Part shown: positions 1 through 13,990 of the stretch, piece by piece
Layout: every line of letters starts with the position of its first letter
How positions within the stretch are numbered: the stretch's first letter is position 1
DNA from: Rhopalosiphum padi
Taxonomy: Eukaryota; Arthropoda; Insecta; Hemiptera; Aphididae
Assembly (NCBI RefSeq): GCF_020882245.1
Contig: NC_083597.1
Location: forward strand, 14,914,581-14,978,580
Direction: 5' to 3'
Length of the DNA: 64,000 bases
Made by a program: the position numbers and the translations under genes
Notes under the pieces: generated by a model
What the model saw: the letters and a program-made list of their open reading frames with translations, nothing else
Databases searched by the model: none
Told to the model about the DNA's origin: nothing

Positions 1-3000
1 ATACCTACACTTCAGTATTACAGTTTCATATACATTATATTATATACATACGTCAGCATTTTGGATCCGCCCGCGCGCGATAAGTTCGCTTTCGAGATTA
101 AATTTTGTTAGATGCAAAAATGGATTACGTAAACCTATAATATATTCACGCAATACTTACTGTATATATCACAATATATTATTTTCTGTTGAACACGATA
201 ACACCCGGAAATTCCAGTCTATTGTCAAATGCTAACACAAAGTGAAATAACACACACTTATAATAATATATACACGTATATGTATGTAGATATATATATA
301 TATATATTACTGTAGTATGACATTATACCTAAACATTGTATAGGTACAAGACGTTCAACACTTAAACGCATTTGTCTATACAGTATAGGTACATAGTATA
401 CCACACATCTATTATAGGTGTATATAATGCACTTATAAATATATATATATATAAATTTATATGTATGTGTATGTGTTAAATATAGTGCTCTAGAGGAAAG
501 GAGAGGATAATGGAGTTTTCACAAACAATCACTTTCTCTAAAAACTTTTATCAAAACTTATTTCTGCTGAATTCCGATTGTGCTATATTTTTTTTTCTTT
601 CAACTGCACTCTTCCGCTGCGAAAGTCTTGAAACAGGAAACGTCTGAAACAATATACTCGTCGTGTCGAATAAATATAACACTTTGACTATGCGTGTATA
701 CTGTGTATATATATACATAATATATTATGGTGTTGAATGGCATTTATGTATTGTATATAATATATTATATATATATGTATCGAAGTTCCCGTCGAATGGA
801 GACAACAATCGGTCGCGTCGCAGTCGTCGTCGCACCGCATACACAAAACGGTTCATTTCGGACATTGGCCGTTTTGTTCTTTGCGGGCATCTATAATATA
901 ATATATACTCACGTTATTAATACGAAATACCCTTTTGCGCGAGACGCGTGCATAGCCGATAAACGCACGACAAAAGGACGATATTCGACCCGGATGGGCC
1001 TTAACAACATTTTGGAAACGAGAACCGGAAGACGGCATCATTCAGTTCTGACTCCGCGAACGGAAAGAGGGGCATAAGCAATGAGATGAAACCGGAAGTT
1101 TTAAAAGTCCACCGATACCCACCCCATCTGCGAAAACCTTAACAGAAACGTAGAGGCAACACATTACAATATAAATATATATTTTATAAACGCCGAGAAT
1201 GGGAGAAACACGCGCTTGTGTGCATATATTACATACGTGAGTTTGAATGTGTGTGTAACGAATCCCTTTTATCTGATGGGGTTACGACCATCATCATCGA
1301 CGACGACTATGACGACGACCACGACGACGACGTGCCTATTTATATTTTATATAATACGAGAGTATGTGACACACGAATTTAGCGTCATTTATTGTTATTT
1401 ATGCGACACACACCAGCTGAACGTTACCGAATCGAATGCGCACTTATATATATATATAATAATAATATGTATAATATATTATAATAATATCTACCACGAG
1501 AGTGCAGCTCACAGCTTCCTCTCAAATATTAAATAGCTACGATGACGACTGCCATGCACTTGTGTGTGTGTGTGTGTGTGTGTGTTTGTTATGGATGCAC
1601 AAGCTGCTTTGAAGTCCATATTTACCCAGTTAAAATATATATTATGATAATTTGTTATAAATATATATATATATATACACTCACACATATAGTGTATAAT
1701 ACGGTCTAGACTCGGATGCCAATAATATTATTATCATGTGTATAATATGTATATTATTAAACACATATAATAAGTGTGTACTGCACTATAGTGTCAACTG
1801 CGGTCTGTGCACATTACGGACGATGCATAAAAAATAAACAATTTAAATACCTGTAACCGTTCCAATATCATCGTGGCCATTAAAACATTTTCTTTTTTTT
1901 TTTGTTTAACGCATACTTATTGTAATAACGCCGTGGCTGGCAATGTTATAATTACATTATTTATTGATTATTATTATTATTATCACAAAAACACGAAATG
2001 TTTATCCGTGACCGTTCAACAATATTTACATACTAATATATTATATGCCATTATGGCAATGGCATTATGCCACACAAATGTACACTCGCGTATTTTATTT
2101 TATATTTAGAAATGAGTCGACAAAGCTCTATATAAATGTTAACTGTCTGGTAATTTAAAGCGAATTCGCAGCATATCACTAAACATCTAAACATTGTTTT
2201 GAAATCATAATTACATTTAACAAAGTATTACATAAATATTAAATACTATATTGTTAAAATATAAGAGGTTTATAAATATAAATTATATTCTATACTGCTT
2301 TATGTCCTATGTTATTAACAATTTAATATTTAATTTTATTTCGACGAAAATACTTAAACGATTACGTCTTATGCCACGGCTATTAGGCCAAACTATTATG
2401 TTGAACATTGTGTAGGTATAATAGAATATAAACCAATACTTCGATTTAAAATTATAGTCTATATTTATGAGCGATGCAGTTAGAAAAGTTATCAGACAAA
2501 AAAAAATAGAAAACCTATTTAATATAATATGATATTATAATGTATAATAATCAATATGTACCTATTGGCTATTTCTATCTTTTTTTTATTAATCGATGTA
2601 TAATTATTAATTTATTCAATAATATTTTAAAATAAATAAACGCAGACGCTATTTTACACTCCATTGGAATACGTATTTCCATTTAAAATCTGCATTTTGC
2701 TTTTTGTGATTTTTTATAAGACAAAGAACATTTTAAATATTTTTATGACTAAGATATATGTGCTTTTAAAACAAAATGACTTCAATCGAATTAAATAATT
2801 ACCCATCTATTTCTTTAATTATTCATAGTTATTATTTATAGTTTATTTATGGTCTATGCTATTATGTTATATAATATATACCATAATTATCTGGAATTAA
2901 AAGTTTATATTTTGCTGACCAAAAATAATTTTAATATAAACACTTAATTAACTATAGCAATGATGTAATAAAGTATAAATTATCCACATTTTAGCTATTG

Positions 3001-3599
3001 GCTAATATTTAGGGCTCGGTTTTATTTGCTCTAAAAATATCAAAAAAAAATGCCCTTTCAGAAAACGGATTTATGATTTAAAAAAATTCCCCCTTTTCAA
3101 AAAAAAAACAAACAAAAAAATAAATTTTAACATATATTTACATTAAATTATTTAATTTTTTCAAAGAACAAAATTTTAAAAATTGAAAAATTGATTAAAA
3201 TATCAAAAATGCCACGAAAATTTTATAATTACCATTATGGAGTACTTGTAACACATTTACTGTAGCATGATGGAAAGCATCGTGTAAGACTTAAACTAAA
3301 AAAAAGATACAAATGCCTAGAAATCTGAGCTTTATTAATAAATACATATAGAGGCATTTTAGATAACGTTCGACTAGAAAATGTACAATATAATAAATCA
3401 TTAAAAACTATATAGCTGTACCTGGTTGATTTCTATCTATTCTATCATATATGCTTTTTCTTTCCGTGAATTAATCTGAAAAAGATGAAATCGGTATTGC
3501 AGGGTATCTATCAATGTATATATTAAAATAAATAATATATATTATTATACAACGCGTTTAAACAGTTACCTAAATCATACCTATACGTTAACAATAACG
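1..3599. other. Intergenic AT-rich DNA with GC patches and microsatellites
   Basis: No gene is supportable. The stretch is AT-rich with TA/TATG runs (about 285-310, 437-470, 1660-1680), a TG repeat at 1561-1585 and a GAC-triplet run near 1297-1332. A CpG-richer patch lies at about 780-1075. Open frames here are short, rich in Y, I, V and C from TA/TG repeats, and look like repeat read-through. Around 3000-3240 there are several homopolymeric A runs. Confidence 0.6.
1561..1585. repeat. (TG)n microsatellite
   Basis: About twelve uninterrupted TG dinucleotides, read directly in the sequence. Confidence 0.95.
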
Positions 3600-4440
3600 A
3601 TATATGTATATAGGAGGTATATTGCATAAACGCGACATCAGTACTGTATATACACTATATTATATATATGCACATATACATAATAATAATATTATCGTTG
3701 CATGGTATAATATGAGTGTGTGTTTGCGGGGTATACGCGTACACACAAAAGAGACGCTTTTAGGCGATTCGCCGTGGTTCGGCGCAAAAACCCATATAAC
3801 GGGCACGCACGCCGCCGTAGCCAATAATAATCTCTCATCATCGTATAGTGTATGCGTGTGTATATACATATCATATAATACGATCGCAGCCACCCCGGAC
3901 GGCGGCGCGGGGGTTGATCGCGCGTGCGCTCTCGCGTTTGCGTTCCATCCGCGAGCGGAAAGTGAAAATTAGTCACGGTAACAATGACCACCCTTTTCTT
4001 CAGCCAACACGGGTCATTAATTTCTATGGGACACTGAAAACGCTTTAAATGCTCCTAATTTGATACGATATAGTTTTCGCATGCATTACCCCGCGAGACC
4101 GCCGCCGCCACCGACGCTGCAAAAGAGTACATTGTTCGCGAATATAATATATAATAATATAATCCCACGACTTCTACACACACGATATGGCTTAATAGCT
4201 ATATTCATGTATAAGTGTATACACTATACACATGGGTATTAATATTGTGTGTGTATGTGTGTGTGTGCGTGTGTGTGCGTGGGGTGACCGAGAATCGACG
4301 TCTGCGCGATGTATGTACGTTACGTGCGTTATTGCGGGCCATCGTGACGTATATTATGTAAGCTTTTTCGAAGTATATTAGAGACCACCGTCTACTACTG
4401 ATAATAGTCGTAAAAATATACATTCGCTCAGACACCCCTG
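3600..4440. other. GC/CpG-rich island, no gene recognised
   Basis: CpG density is far above the flanks (for example 3880-3960 and 4080-4130), followed by a TG-type repeat at about 4245-4282. No open frame has recognisable protein features on either strand. It could be a regulatory region or the 5' leader of a gene whose exons lie outside the window; nothing in the sequence decides this. Confidence 0.4.
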
Positions 4441-6540
4441 TGGATATTATTATGTAAGAATATTATACTATACGAATTTAAACGTTTTTTACGATTAACA
4501 TATTATCATCACTATTTATAGATGCATTGAAATGCATCATAACTCCTAGTGAGTACTGTGTTTTAAAGGACTTAATAATTTATGAGCAATAAATTGATGT
4601 GAAAGTTTCTATTCCAAGTATAGTTATTCATTATTGTATAGACTCCATCCGGATAGTCATACACTTTTTAGATATATTAAAAAAAATATAAATCGACTAT
4701 AAAACATATATCAATCTGAACAGCCACGCAGAACACAAGAAAACAAAAATAAATTAGGTAAATATTTGTAAAAAAATGTAATTTGTCTTTAGCAAATTTA
4801 ATATAAAGTTGGTATCAATACTGGATTTTGTAAAATTAATGGCATTTAAACACACCATCCTATTGAGAAATTTGTTTTCTCCGAAATAGACTAAGTAAGT
4901 GCCCATAATATAGCCAGTAATATTTTTATGATTTATAAATTATTCACAACCCCAGTCCTTATCAATATCAATGACATGTAGGTACTGGGTATATCAAAAA
5001 TAATTGAAATTTTACACGTTTATAAGTTTTAGTAAAAATTATATAAAGTATTAAAATAAAAATGATAGATATTTGAATTTGATGATCACTTTTAAATAAG
5101 TACTTTAGTCTATAATATACCTATTATACGGTTTATGCCTTACGGTAATACCACCTATGAATTGATAAATCCTATAATAAAACAACATAAAACTATAATT
5201 TAGAATTATCCAATTATAAGAACTATAGTCGTACACTTTATTCACAAAATGTTTTAAATACAATCGCTCAAGACTCACTAATTTGGTTTGTCAGAAATTC
5301 CTAAGGGAATAGACTAATTTGAAATAATGGAACAATAGAAACTTTTATCGCCCCTCAATACCACACAACAAATTAGCAAATCCTCTCTTGCAGGGGTTGT
5401 ATAATGTTTTGTATAACATGTGTACTTATTTCACTAAAAGCGTTTGATATTATCTAGTATACTAAAATTCGATACCATTGCATCACTACAAACAGTCTTA
5501 TTTTCATCAATTTGAATATGCACAACTTGTTATAACTTAAGGACATCGAATATTATCTTATTAATTTGCCAAATGTTTTTTTTTAAGTGGCTTATTATAT
5601 TATATCATTTGTAAAAATAACAAGAAAAATTAATACATTTAAAAGCATGATAAAATATTCAAATATACATTTTTTTTTATCTATTTATAGTGTATTTATA
5701 AATGCACTTAAACTTATACAATGGCAATTAAATATCCTAATACCCCCCCAAAAAAACTAAAAAAGAAGAAAATGAGTAACTCTGCTGTACAGTTGGTGTT
5801 GAGTGTACCTTGTCTTTGAGAAAGTCACTGTAATAGTGTAATGCATGAATTAAATTTAAATTCAGCGATTAATCATTGCACACGAAAAATAATTTTAAAC
5901 GAAGACGGTCTGTCAGCCAATATTACTAAGAATATTTAAGATATATTTATATTGCTACTATATTATAATTTATATTACTATTAAATTTAAATATATCATG
6001 GTAAAAATAATAGTAAGAATCCATAGTTAGATCTAAAAAATATAACGTAAAGCCATAAATAAATACGTGTACCTATGTGTTACTAACCGAAGACATTTGA
6101 ACAGCCAAAAAATAAATTCATTCAAAAATGCATTTTATTATGATAATTGATAATAATAGTGGAATAATTATTTTTGTGGTTTTTAATAGTTATATAATAA
6201 TAATATTTATAGTCGTAACTTAAATTTTTTAGAAGTCTTATATTATAGGTAATATAAGAATTTATTAGGGTCGATATTCCAACGCGTGAAAGTGTATTAT
6301 AAAATGTATATTGGATTTAATTTATTATTGTTAGATAAATTCTATTTCTAACTACATGATAATAAACGTACTTGACGATGCTGTGCATTGAAACGATATC
6401 AGCGGTCTTTAAATCTGCATGCTGTCGAATTCCATATACGGTACTTTTTATTATTAGTATTGCAGTTTTAGGCGATGCATCATCAACGTTTTAATTTTAA
6501 TTGTACGCCATGTGATAAGTACCATAATAACAAATTGTAT
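4441..6540. other. AT-rich intergenic DNA with one dispersed-repeat copy
   Basis: Nothing coding is seen. It contains a degenerate copy of the repeat family described at 51061-52050 (see 5777-5930). Confidence 0.6.
5777..5930 (+). repeat. Degenerate copy of a dispersed repeat (same family as 51061-52050)
   Basis: It shares ordered landmarks with the 51-kb copy: an ACTCTGCTGTA block near 5779, an AATTTAAATTCA block near 5850, an ACGAAAAA block near 5882, then GACGGTCTGTCAGCC near 5903-5917. Same orientation as the 51-kb copy. Similarity is by eye. Confidence 0.6.
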
Positions 6541-8420
6541 AACACACATTATTCATCGCATCTCGGGTTCGTGGACGACACGGTTGTTTTGATTGGATTA
6601 AAAATTATAATATGTATATTGTATATATTATACATATTATGATATTAATGTCGGGAATTCTAAATGACCAACTAGCAGTGCTATCATCACTGTCATTTAT
6701 ATATACATACGTGTATAATGTGGGAACCGTGCACAATACACCTCAGCTTTTCGGCTCGTGTTTTTAATGCGCATTATATACATCTACCATGCGTGTATAT
6801 TATACTTTATACATTTATTATACGACGTGCGGCAATATTAGATTTAAACAGACTCGGCTCGCGGGTTTATTACGTATTCATAAAGTGTTTTTAGCACCAG
6901 TGCCCGCCCGTCCATTTGACGGCCCATAATATTATATTATATATACTACGCGTATATATACTACACCTCTGCAGTGAGTGATGCCATCTCCGACGCCGAG
7001 CGAAAGGGACACGCGAGCATAATATGACTCGACAGTCGACACGTATATAATAATTGGATCGGGTTTGGGGACATATTACGCCCTAGCTGAATAAAATAGT
7101 TTTAATCTTTATATAGGTAATTTATAGGTACACAACAATTATTATGACTTGAGTTTGGAAACGAAGGGAACTCTCTCACTACTTCTATCTCTCTTCACAC
7201 ATCCGTTTGACATAATATGTATTATATTATACGCATGCAGCGTGTATTTCTATTCATCTAATCGCTATAGCTAGCCCAGTTCGAAAACTGTCTAATGATT
7301 TACACACAGTTTGCATGGTGGATTTTTCAAAGGAAACATCCAAATTAATCGATATACTGAACGTTTAATGTTACAAAGACAAAATATATAGCATTGTTAT
7401 TATTTTTTTTCAATAATTATTATTATTAATTTAAAATAACTATGCCAATTCAGTGCTGCTGTAGACAAGATTTTGCTAGAATTTTTCTAAAGAAGCTGCC
7501 GAGAACACTCATAAATGGTTATAGTAAGTCGTGGGCATACCTATACAGTATACTGGCTATACATTTTAGACTTTTGCAACAATTTTATATTTTTATTGCA
7601 TGGTTATGTCTTACACGTGTATACTACTTATACACCTAATACATTCACAGAATATTGATGAGCGATGGCATTTTTAAATTTTACTGACATTTTAGAGGAA
7701 TCTGAAGGCTCTCTTAATCCATCTGGCTAAGTTCATTCGATACATCTGTCGATGGAACTTTTAAAAGTATGATCGACTGGCTGTAACTTCGACGTGGAAA
7801 ATAAGTGCGCCGCGAGCAGTTAAATACTACGCATTTTATATATGTACACGTTTTGTTTGAAACAGTTAACTGGACTGCAAATAAAAATGGGTTATTCGTG
7901 TAATATTTACGTGTGCGATAATACGGTAACACTAGACATTTTCCGTGTTATAATATGCGAACAACACGCGTTAGATTTATTTACAATGTAGCATATATAA
8001 CATGTATATATGCATAATATAATGCTTAGCTTAGCGACCGCTGCAGCCGTCGATGACTTGAAAAGCGCGAGAAAAAAAAATCTTGAATGTACATAATATA
8101 TAAAATGTATTACGACGACAACATGTGGTAGGGAAGAAAAGGTCGTCCCCCTTTCAACGGGCTATCCCGAGATGAATTATTCAAATTCGAACTGACACCG
8201 GAAACGATTTTGGAAATCATCGACCCGCGGACGAAATTGGTTTTATCCGATTCCGATATATTATATTTTATTCCGTCCTCGTATATACGGTATATATTAT
8301 TGTATCTATCGCATGTTATGTAGGTATAACGTACGTATATGGTGTTATATAAATATAATAATATAGCGTCACAGCGAACAGTGTGTGACGTGTGTACACG
8401 GTGCTGATATGCTGCAGGAC
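6541..8420. other. Mixed GC-rich patches between AT-rich DNA
   Basis: CpG-rich patches lie at about 6550-7060 and 8030-8400. An AT palindrome sits at about 6608-6645. The second patch holds the protein-like open frame listed separately at 8132-8320. No complete gene is supportable. Confidence 0.45.
8132..8320 (+). other. Orphan open frame, possible exon or gene remnant
   Basis: A 63-codon frame runs from just after a TAG at 8129-8131 to a TAG at 8321-8323. It has no ATG near its start, so it would be an internal exon or a remnant. The first 40 or so codons read like ordinary protein, with charged and hydrophobic residues alternating (a stretch like ...ELFKFELTPETILEIIDPR...). The bases just before it (GTGGTAG) could serve as a splice acceptor. 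The tail is repeat-like (tyrosine/isoleucine). I recognise no family. Chance in a CpG-rich patch is a real alternative. Confidence 0.25.
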
Positions 8421-10980
8421 CGTTCTATACATTTATAGAGTGATTCGTATTTTTAGTTTTTATGCTTGTAAACTTGTTTGTATCGTCTAAATCCAACGTA
8501 AAAATACCTTCACATTTCTGCTTATAATTTCTGTGATAGTTTTGTTACTTAAATCTGTAATTTATATTATTATGGTATATACCATTATTTAATAAAATTT
8601 AAACAATTTGTAATACTACACTGTTTTATGTAAAGGTGGTGTATTCAAAATTTAAAAGTTTTAAGATACACCAAAATAAAATTGTGTCATAACAATATCG
8701 CTGTTTATTTAAAACGTATACTACAAAGTTCAATTATTATATCAAAACAATCATATTATAACGCCGTTCGTTCTTTTAAATGATGTGGTTTTTCAAAAAT
8801 CGTTTCTATAGATTGTTATTTATAAATTTAATGGCAACAGTAAAACATGTTTATGAGATGATATTTGTAATATTTGTTATGTTAATATAGACATGTGTAC
8901 ATTTTTCCATTGATAATTCTCTGAATGTTCAATTCTTACAACGTATCAGTTATAATAAAAAAAAAAAATAAATAAAAAAAAAAAAAAATGCTGGATTATC
9001 TTATAGATGTTAATTTTATGAGTGGCTATTACGTTCAGTTTCCAATGTATATAATTGTAGTACTTCGGAAATCAAATACTCCGGGATATTCAACTATAGT
9101 GAAATAAAAACCTAACCAATTATTTGAAATATTGACGTTAAACTAGAACATTATATGAAACGTTATATTCATTTTTACATGTCATTAAAACGGGTTTTGA
9201 AAAATAATTACTTATCACTAATCATGGGAAACAATCATTAGAGTATCTAAGTTTAAATTTATAATTAAATTCATGTCATATATATTCATATAGATAATAT
9301 AATGATATATATTTATGTATGCCCATTAGCTATATAAGTTTAATCTAATATTACTTTTTCAGTTATCATTGCTGTAATTAAATATCAGTAGGTTGTTAAA
9401 CTCTAGTAGAATGTATTACTATTATCTTTTATTGGCAACTATTATAATTTAGGTACTTTTATTAGTTTATATATTGCAAATTATGAATTCTCATGGTCAA
9501 ACAGTTCTCTCGGATTAAATTTACCAACAAATATTCTTTTTTTCGTTAACACTGTTTAATTGTACTGATTTATGATGCATTACTCTTTTTTATTAAATAA
9601 CAAAAATAATAACCCCAAGTATTCTGATTTCCATCGAGTTCCATTTCACATATTATTTTCTAACACCATTGACTTTGGCACCACACCACCACAATCTTAA
9701 AGAAATTAACTTTTAATTAGTATTCAACAATTTTGTTGGTAAGTCATTGGACATAATATACTCCGTGCTGATTAATAATTTATGTCAAATATTTTCAAGT
9801 CCAAGTAAATTGTACAAGTTATAAACAATAATCAGAGTTATCAGACGGAGAAAAGATGACCTATCCACTTACCCATTTTTATAAAAATATTTATATTATT
9901 TATGTATATATAAATATTACATGTATATATGCATATATTGTATATTTATAGAAAAATATAATTATGTAGGTTATTGAAAATAAAGATCATACCCTTCCCT
10001 TTCTCTCAAGACAAATAATTAAACATTCAAAAATAAAAAAATAAAATAAAATTATATATATATAATAATGTTATATATTATACTATTATAACATATAAGT
10101 GCACCTACACGCTAATATTTAATTTAGTAAACATGTCTTAGTGCCTTCTTGTTTTATATTATGTATTAAATGTGTACATGGTACATCGAATAAACATTCA
10201 AAGCGGACCAATTGATCAAAAGCAATTGTGTTCGCGACAGCCTTTCACATAATCGTGCAATATACCTGTTATTATTATTATTTTGTGTGATAGGTGTGAT
10301 ATTAAGTCATAACCACACACAACAACGCATTGTCTGTGTGGCAATCATAATAAAATAATGTAATTATACCCCAAAGTGCACGTGACGGTTTATTTAATAC
10401 GAACTGCATGGGGCGCAATACAAAATCCTCGTTAAACAGAACACGCTAACGGGTCGTTGTGCAAATATATTTTACTTGCCGAGTGTCATTACAATTTGTT
10501 CGTAACGAGGTGGCCCCTCCTTACATTCTAATTAGTAATCACACCATAATAACATATTCACTCGAAACGTATTTAAGTAATTTAAACTTTACTGCGATTT
10601 CACTTTAATTAATAATTAATAAGTTTTCTTTCGTTAGTTACTATTTATAATAAATTTATGTATAATATATATTACGAGATAAATGTGTCTTGCACAATTA
10701 TTTCAATTCACTTTGTTACGTGTCATAGAATATTTAACAACAAAATTAGTAAAAACAAAAATGTATTTTTCATAGAAAAATCATACTTTTTAGTGTTTTT
10801 ACTTTTTATAGCGATTACAAAACTATACTGAGTGTTCGGATCTCATAGTACAAAGATTTACATTAAATACTCCTTTGATTCAGATGTATTGTGCTGCAGT
10901 GTGGATTCAGTGAATTCGTCATATATGTATGACAACTTACGTCAACTATACATTACGCACAGGTTATATTATAATGTTAT
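8421..10980. other. AT-rich intergenic DNA, nothing recognised
   Basis: Low-complexity AT DNA with A-runs (8958-8988) and TA-rich stretches (9250-9320, 9890-9960, 10040-10090). No coding, RNA or mobile-element signal is seen. Confidence 0.6.
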
Positions 10981-11980
10981 TACAAGTACATTTAATAATA
11001 TTAGTATATACGAAACGGCGAAAAACCGCGGCTTCTTGCACGCGCGACCATAGACGCGAATGATTTGTAACCTCGAACAAATCTACTTGCACAAGACTGG
11101 GGTGGCTATTTAGAAAATAGGGGGGGCTTATCCCGCCTATAGTTACGCGCATGTACGCTAACAATTTATACTGCAAGAGAGCACAAACTATATATTCTAT
11201 ACGACATTATGTAACGCGCAGCATTCGCGTGAAATTCATAAGCCAAACCGTTGATCTTGTAACAAAAACATATCGGCCATCAGTCCATATACTGTAGGAA
11301 ATCATCAAAGTCCGTTCTAGACCGCCAAAGACGGTTTTTCGCGATTCACTTTAACACATTATAAATATTAGATTTACGAATATATTATATACACGACAAC
11401 GCGCGGCAGTTGACGTTATTTATGTATCGGATAATAATGTCACGCGCGTACGATAAGTAGTATTATATCAAATCATGCGTACGTCATATTAATATAATAT
11501 CATAATAATAATATACGGTCATAAATCGGTGTACGAGTATGATATGGGGAAAAATTGTCATACGCTCTCTGGAGCGTAAAACAACTGGGCTCGCTGCAAC
11601 GGCATACATATACGTATATGTATGCACATCATATATAATATGTAGTACTGTATGGAAGCGCGATGACGTTCAAAGGTTTTTCGAGGAATTTGTGCGCGTG
11701 CCCCGACTTTTGCGTACATGTTGGGTACACGCCCGAGTGGTAAAGTTATATATTTGTATTGTATACATATATATATATATACAGTACGTATTGAGCGTGT
11801 ATTCGCATAATACGTGTATGTGTGTGAATGTGTGTGTGTGTGTGTGTGGGTATATAGTCGTCAACGGGCTGTTGATTTATTTGCACAATTTATTTTGCGG
11901 GGCGATACACCCAAGAACAATAAAAAGACGGAAGAACGTCGAAAATCTCGGTTATCCTATGAGTTATATAGACCACGCCG

Positions 11981-12013
<33 letters not shown>

Positions 12014-12520
12014 ACGTTTATTTGTGTGTGTGTGTGTGTGTGTGTGTGCGTGCGCGTAAAGGGGATGATGACACCCTTTTTACCGTCGCATCGTAGTGAA
12101 TGTGGTGGGTAGACGATTCCGCAGTGCTGCAGCTTGTATACATATATAGAGTGATGCGCGCACGTGTGTGTGTGTGTGTGTAGACAATATTTATATAATA
12201 TAATAGTAACTGCACGGGCGCGCGTGTGTATGTGTCTCGTAAAAGATTTAAGCTACTTAGTGTTATAGACGGTTAAGTGGTATCGGTCTGACGCCCCCGC
12301 GGCGAGACCCAAAGCTCTTTTTCTTCGGTTTTCCGCTGCTGTCACAGTGCCTGGCCGGTCGGTGCTCAGCTCTATACCACCATTATATACATATATATAT
12401 ATATAAATCCCATTCGAGGGGAGGAGGCGTTAAACCTCCGGCAATATTGTTTTCCACCGCACGCGCGTCTTTCCGGCACTCTGATGCGGTTTTCCACAAT
12501 TGTATGTTTCGAATTTATAT
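10981..12520. other. GC/CpG-rich island with TA and TG microsatellites
   Basis: CpG-rich patches alternate with dinucleotide repeats: TG at about 11815-11850, TA at 11981-12009, TG at 12023-12049 and 12162-12181. The 185-residue open frame here is mostly repeat translation (YIYIYI, VCVCVC) and is not accepted as a gene. The segment 12280-12380 is the most GC-rich part. Confidence 0.5.
11981..12049. repeat. Compound (TA)n-(TG)n microsatellite
   Basis: TA dinucleotides at 11981-12009 are followed by TG dinucleotides at 12023-12049. Confidence 0.95.
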
Positions 12521-13990
12521 ACCGCACTATACTTAAAATATACATTTAAATGTGTATTTGTATATAATGCGTATACAGAGTGATTATTTTTATTTTTTTA
12601 TGTACATAAATATTAGCTAAAATATATAAAGAAAAACATGAAAAGTATAATTTTGATAAATGTAGTCTCCTTGCAATGCACTTTCTCTTTATATTATATA
12701 TGTAGGTATATATAATAATCATTATTAATAAAGAATATAACATCGTTATCAAAAAAATTAAACACTGATATGTGAAGAGTTTAGAAAAGGTTGCTTGATC
12801 AGAAACAAAAATGCCTCTTTGAGAAATATATAAAATTTGACTATTTAATACTCATCATGTTATTATATTTTATATTATCACAAAGAAATTTGATTTTTAA
12901 TAGTGTCTATTGCTTTATTTATCGATAACTCATATATCAGAATATAGTTATGAAAATGTCAAAATAATCAAAAATATTGGTAAGTATTTATTAAAAATTT
13001 GAAAAATGACTCTATATCCAGGACCAGTAATACTTAATGTTTTTATCAGAAGATTATTATCATTGTATATTTATAGTTAAAACTGAATTTACTTATAATT
13101 ATAAATAAAAATACAATTTTCTATTAAGAAACACAAACATTAACCAGGATAAAGAATATTTTGTAACAAATGACTCATCTTGTGAGCTATACCATAATAA
13201 TATAAACGATAAAATTTAAACCACATCCGTGGCAAAAATATGTACACTCACAATATTTTCCTCTATATTATGTATTTTTGCAAGCTCGTTTAACTATATT
13301 ATTATTTATTACACTTATTATATACACATAGCGTATGTGTGGTTTGGACATTTGTCTATTTGCGTCTATTTAAGCATTCTGCAGAAGATCTTTTATATAT
13401 TTTTTTAATAGTAATACATATTATATGTATATGTATATATATATTATTATGTCACATATATAATATGTATATGACATAATAATATTCTTGCAGCATAAAG
13501 TTACACAAAACAGCATCTATAAAACTACCTAATTATATTTCAACTATTAATTATCCTTTACTACACAATATCTAATTTAAATTGCAGATTGTAGTAGCTG
13601 AACGAATTTTTATTAACTTTCAAGAATATAGATAGGTAACTAAATACTTATATACAAATAAACCAAAATGCTGTTTAATACAAAATCCGGTCTTAAATCT
13701 ACTACATACTGTTGCTCTTATAAGTTGTATGCGGTTATCAAATAACTGAACGAATTTCTGTGTATAATATAATGTATATTTATAAAAAAAAATACGTATT
13801 TTAAAAAGAATTATATAGCATCTTGTCATTGGTCATTTTTAACGGTTTACGTCTCGTAAATATGCATTTATATAGTGTATATAGTAAAAGCTGCATGCAA
13901 AAATATACACATAATAATCGTCATGCAAAGAAAGAGTTATGCGTATAATATATTCTATAAAATACTACACATTATAGCACAAATATAAAA
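12521..13990. other. AT-rich intergenic DNA with one long palindrome
   Basis: Nothing coding is seen. A hairpin-forming palindrome with 12-bp perfect arms lies at 13443-13483. Confidence 0.6.
13443..13483. repeat. Inverted repeat, 12-bp perfect arms
   Basis: ATTATTATGTCA at 13443-13454 is the exact reverse complement of TGACATAATAAT at 13472-13483, with an AT-rich loop of 17 bases. Confidence 0.85.

Noticed and set aside
11539..12096. 185-codon plus-strand open frame
   Set aside because: Largely translation of TA and TG repeats (YIYI, VCVC); no domain and overlapping frames on the other strand.
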